NCBI GenBank assembly: GCA_018969455.1
Contig: JAGWYI010000255.1
Span: 1 to 6,366, forward strand
Length of the DNA stretch: 6,366 bases
Origin: Bacteroidota bacterium
GTDB taxonomy: Bacteria; Bacteroidota; Bacteroidia; Chitinophagales; Saprospiraceae
Reading direction: 5' to 3'
Part shown: in pieces, positions 5,452 through 6,366 of the stretch
Numbering within the stretch: position 1 is the stretch's first letter
Layout of the letters: every line of letters begins with the position of its first letter
Notes under the pieces: generated by a model
Database searches by the model: none
The model's input: only the letters and a program-made list of their open reading frames with translations
What the model was told of the DNA's origin: nothing
Program-made: the position numbers and the translations under genes

Positions 5452-6366
5452 ATGAACGATATTTTCCGCTGTTGTGTATGCCTGATCATTGGGCTGCTTG
5501 CCGTTTGCTCAGCGAAAAGCCAGGAACCTGTGTACCTTCAGTACGGTGTATCTTCCGGTTTGCCCAGCAATTTGATTTACTGCGCCTTGCAAGACCACAA
5601 TGGCATGATGTGGTTTGGTACCGATAAGGGTTTGGCCTGCTACGACGGCGCCCGCTTCCACACCTACAACATGCAAGACGGCCTGCCCGACCCGGAGGTT
5701 TTGGCCATTTTTGAAGACAGCCGGCATCGTTTGTGGTTATCCTGTTTCCGAAACAAGCCGTGCTACTACCTCAACGGGCATTTTTATACCCATAAAGATG
5801 ACCCCATGCTGGACAAGATTGTGTTCAAAACCGGCTCTTTTGACATCTGGGAAGATGAAGCAAAGCGGGTTTGGATGGGAGCGCTTTCCAACGAATTATA
5901 CTGCATCGCGGGTGACAGCCTTCAATTTTTTTATATGGACAATGCGATCACGCGCATAAAATCCATCCACCAGCGCCTTTATGCCTTTTGCATGGCCTTT
6001 ATGATGGCTAAAACAGAACATGGCTGGTCGAGAACCGATAGTTTGGTTCGATATTGGTTAACCGAGCCCAATCACGATTACATCAACGAGCAAGTGAAAG
6101 GCGATACCATCCTGTTTTCCATGAACAACAATTTGGTGTTGCTCAAATACCAAAACGACCAATTTCATTTAATTCAACAACGAACGGGACTAACAGGGCG
6201 CAGTTACCTGGATCATTTCAACCGATTTTGGGTTTGCACCTCTAATACCGGCGCTATTTGTTTCGACAATCCCAATTCCCTGCTCAACAACCCGGTTCAA
6301 TACCTGAAACCGGTAAAGGTGAATAAAATGCTGGAAGATCAGCAGGGAACCCGCTGGTTTTGCACG
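5452..6366 (+). CDS. Two-component regulator propeller sensor protein, N-terminal part (cut by window edge)
   Basis: This frame runs without a stop from an ATG at 5401 through the right edge. From the preferred ATG at 5452, 305 codons are present. The N-terminus is a signal peptide or anchor (MNDIFRCC, then the core VCLIIGLLAVCSA at 9-21), cleaved near Ser23-Gln24. Beta-propeller repeats of the reg_prop type follow: SGLPSNLIYCALQDHNGMMW with FGTDKGLACYDG; then GLPDPEVLAIFEDSRHRLWL; and further blade cores at Trp141 (RVWMG), Trp260 (RFWVCTS) and Trp302 (TRWFCT). In Bacteroidota such propellers form the periplasmic sensor of histidine kinases or hybrid kinases, followed by a Y_Y_Y domain and a membrane helix. 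The kinase part is not in the window, so the output domain is unproven. The 5452 start gives normal signal-peptide geometry; 5401 would add 17 residues ahead of it. The gene is divergent from the receiver-Crp gene. Confidence 0.88.
   Translation, partial: MNDIFRCCVCLIIGLLAVCSAKSQEPVYLQYGVSSGLPSNLIYCALQDHNGMMWFGTDKGLACYDGARFHTYNMQDGLPDPEVLAIFEDSRHRLWLSCFRNKPCYYLNGHFYTHKDDPMLDKIVFKTGSFDIWEDEAKRVWMGALSNELYCIAGDSLQFFYMDNAITRIKSIHQRLYAFCMAFMMAKTEHGWSRTDSLVRYWLTEPNHDYINEQVKGDTILFSMNNNLVLLKYQNDQFHLIQQRTGLTGRSYLDHFNRFWVCTSNTGAICFDNPNSLLNNPVQYLKPVKVNKMLEDQQGTRWFCT

Noticed and set aside
5424..5959. Plus-strand frames 5424-5627 and 5615-5959
   Set aside because: They lie in other frames over the propeller gene, whose own frame is open to the window edge and carries clear reg_prop motifs.
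1..6366. CRISPR array, tRNA, rRNA or insertion sequence
   Set aside because: No regularly spaced repeats, no cloverleaf or rRNA-like sequence, and no transposase reading frame were seen on either strand.

Overview
The window looks like chromosomal DNA of a Bacteroidota bacterium, most likely of the Saprospiraceae/Lewinella/Haliscomenobacter type. This is inferred from gene families and style, not from a marker gene. The clues are a beta-propeller sensor of the reg_prop class, a receiver-Crp fusion regulator with the recognition-helix signature common in that phylum, a small periplasm-facing beta-barrel protein, a DUF1569 protein, and starts without clear Shine-Dalgarno sequences. No rRNA, tRNA, CRISPR array, transposase or phage gene was seen.

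Layout, left to right. Positions 1-293 hold no gene but contain a roughly 105-bp repeat and a perfect 11-bp inverted repeat. Positions 294-2611 (minus strand) are a probable two-gene unit: a DinB-fold DUF1569 protein, then, 26 bp further on, a 602-residue heme enzyme that closely resembles fatty acid alpha-dioxygenases and keeps the expected heme and catalytic residues. Positions 2612-3238 are an intergenic stretch rich in inverted repeats, and they include a second diverged copy of the left-hand repeat. The two copies therefore flank the two-gene unit in direct orientation. Positions 3239-3862 (minus) encode an outer-membrane beta-barrel protein. Positions 3964-5022 (minus) encode a response-regulator/Crp fusion whose receiver has lost its acidic pocket and carries Glu at the phospho-acceptor site. 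A 429-bp divergent intergenic region (5023-5451) separates it from a plus-strand gene at 5452 that stays open to the right edge. That gene is the N-terminus of an exported two-component regulator propeller protein.

How the parts may work together (inference). The alpha-dioxygenase would make 2-hydroperoxy fatty acids, which break down to aldehydes or 2-hydroxy acids. The DinB-fold neighbour could act on the same chemistry, because some members of that fold are metal-dependent thiol transferases. The divergent sensor and regulator may form a local signalling pair, but the degenerate receiver argues against simple phosphotransfer to it. The points most worth a second look are the alpha-dioxygenase/DUF1569 pairing, the flanking repeats with their paired DnaA-box-like nonamers, the large 15-bp inverted repeat near 3.1 kb, and the Glu-bearing pseudo-receiver.
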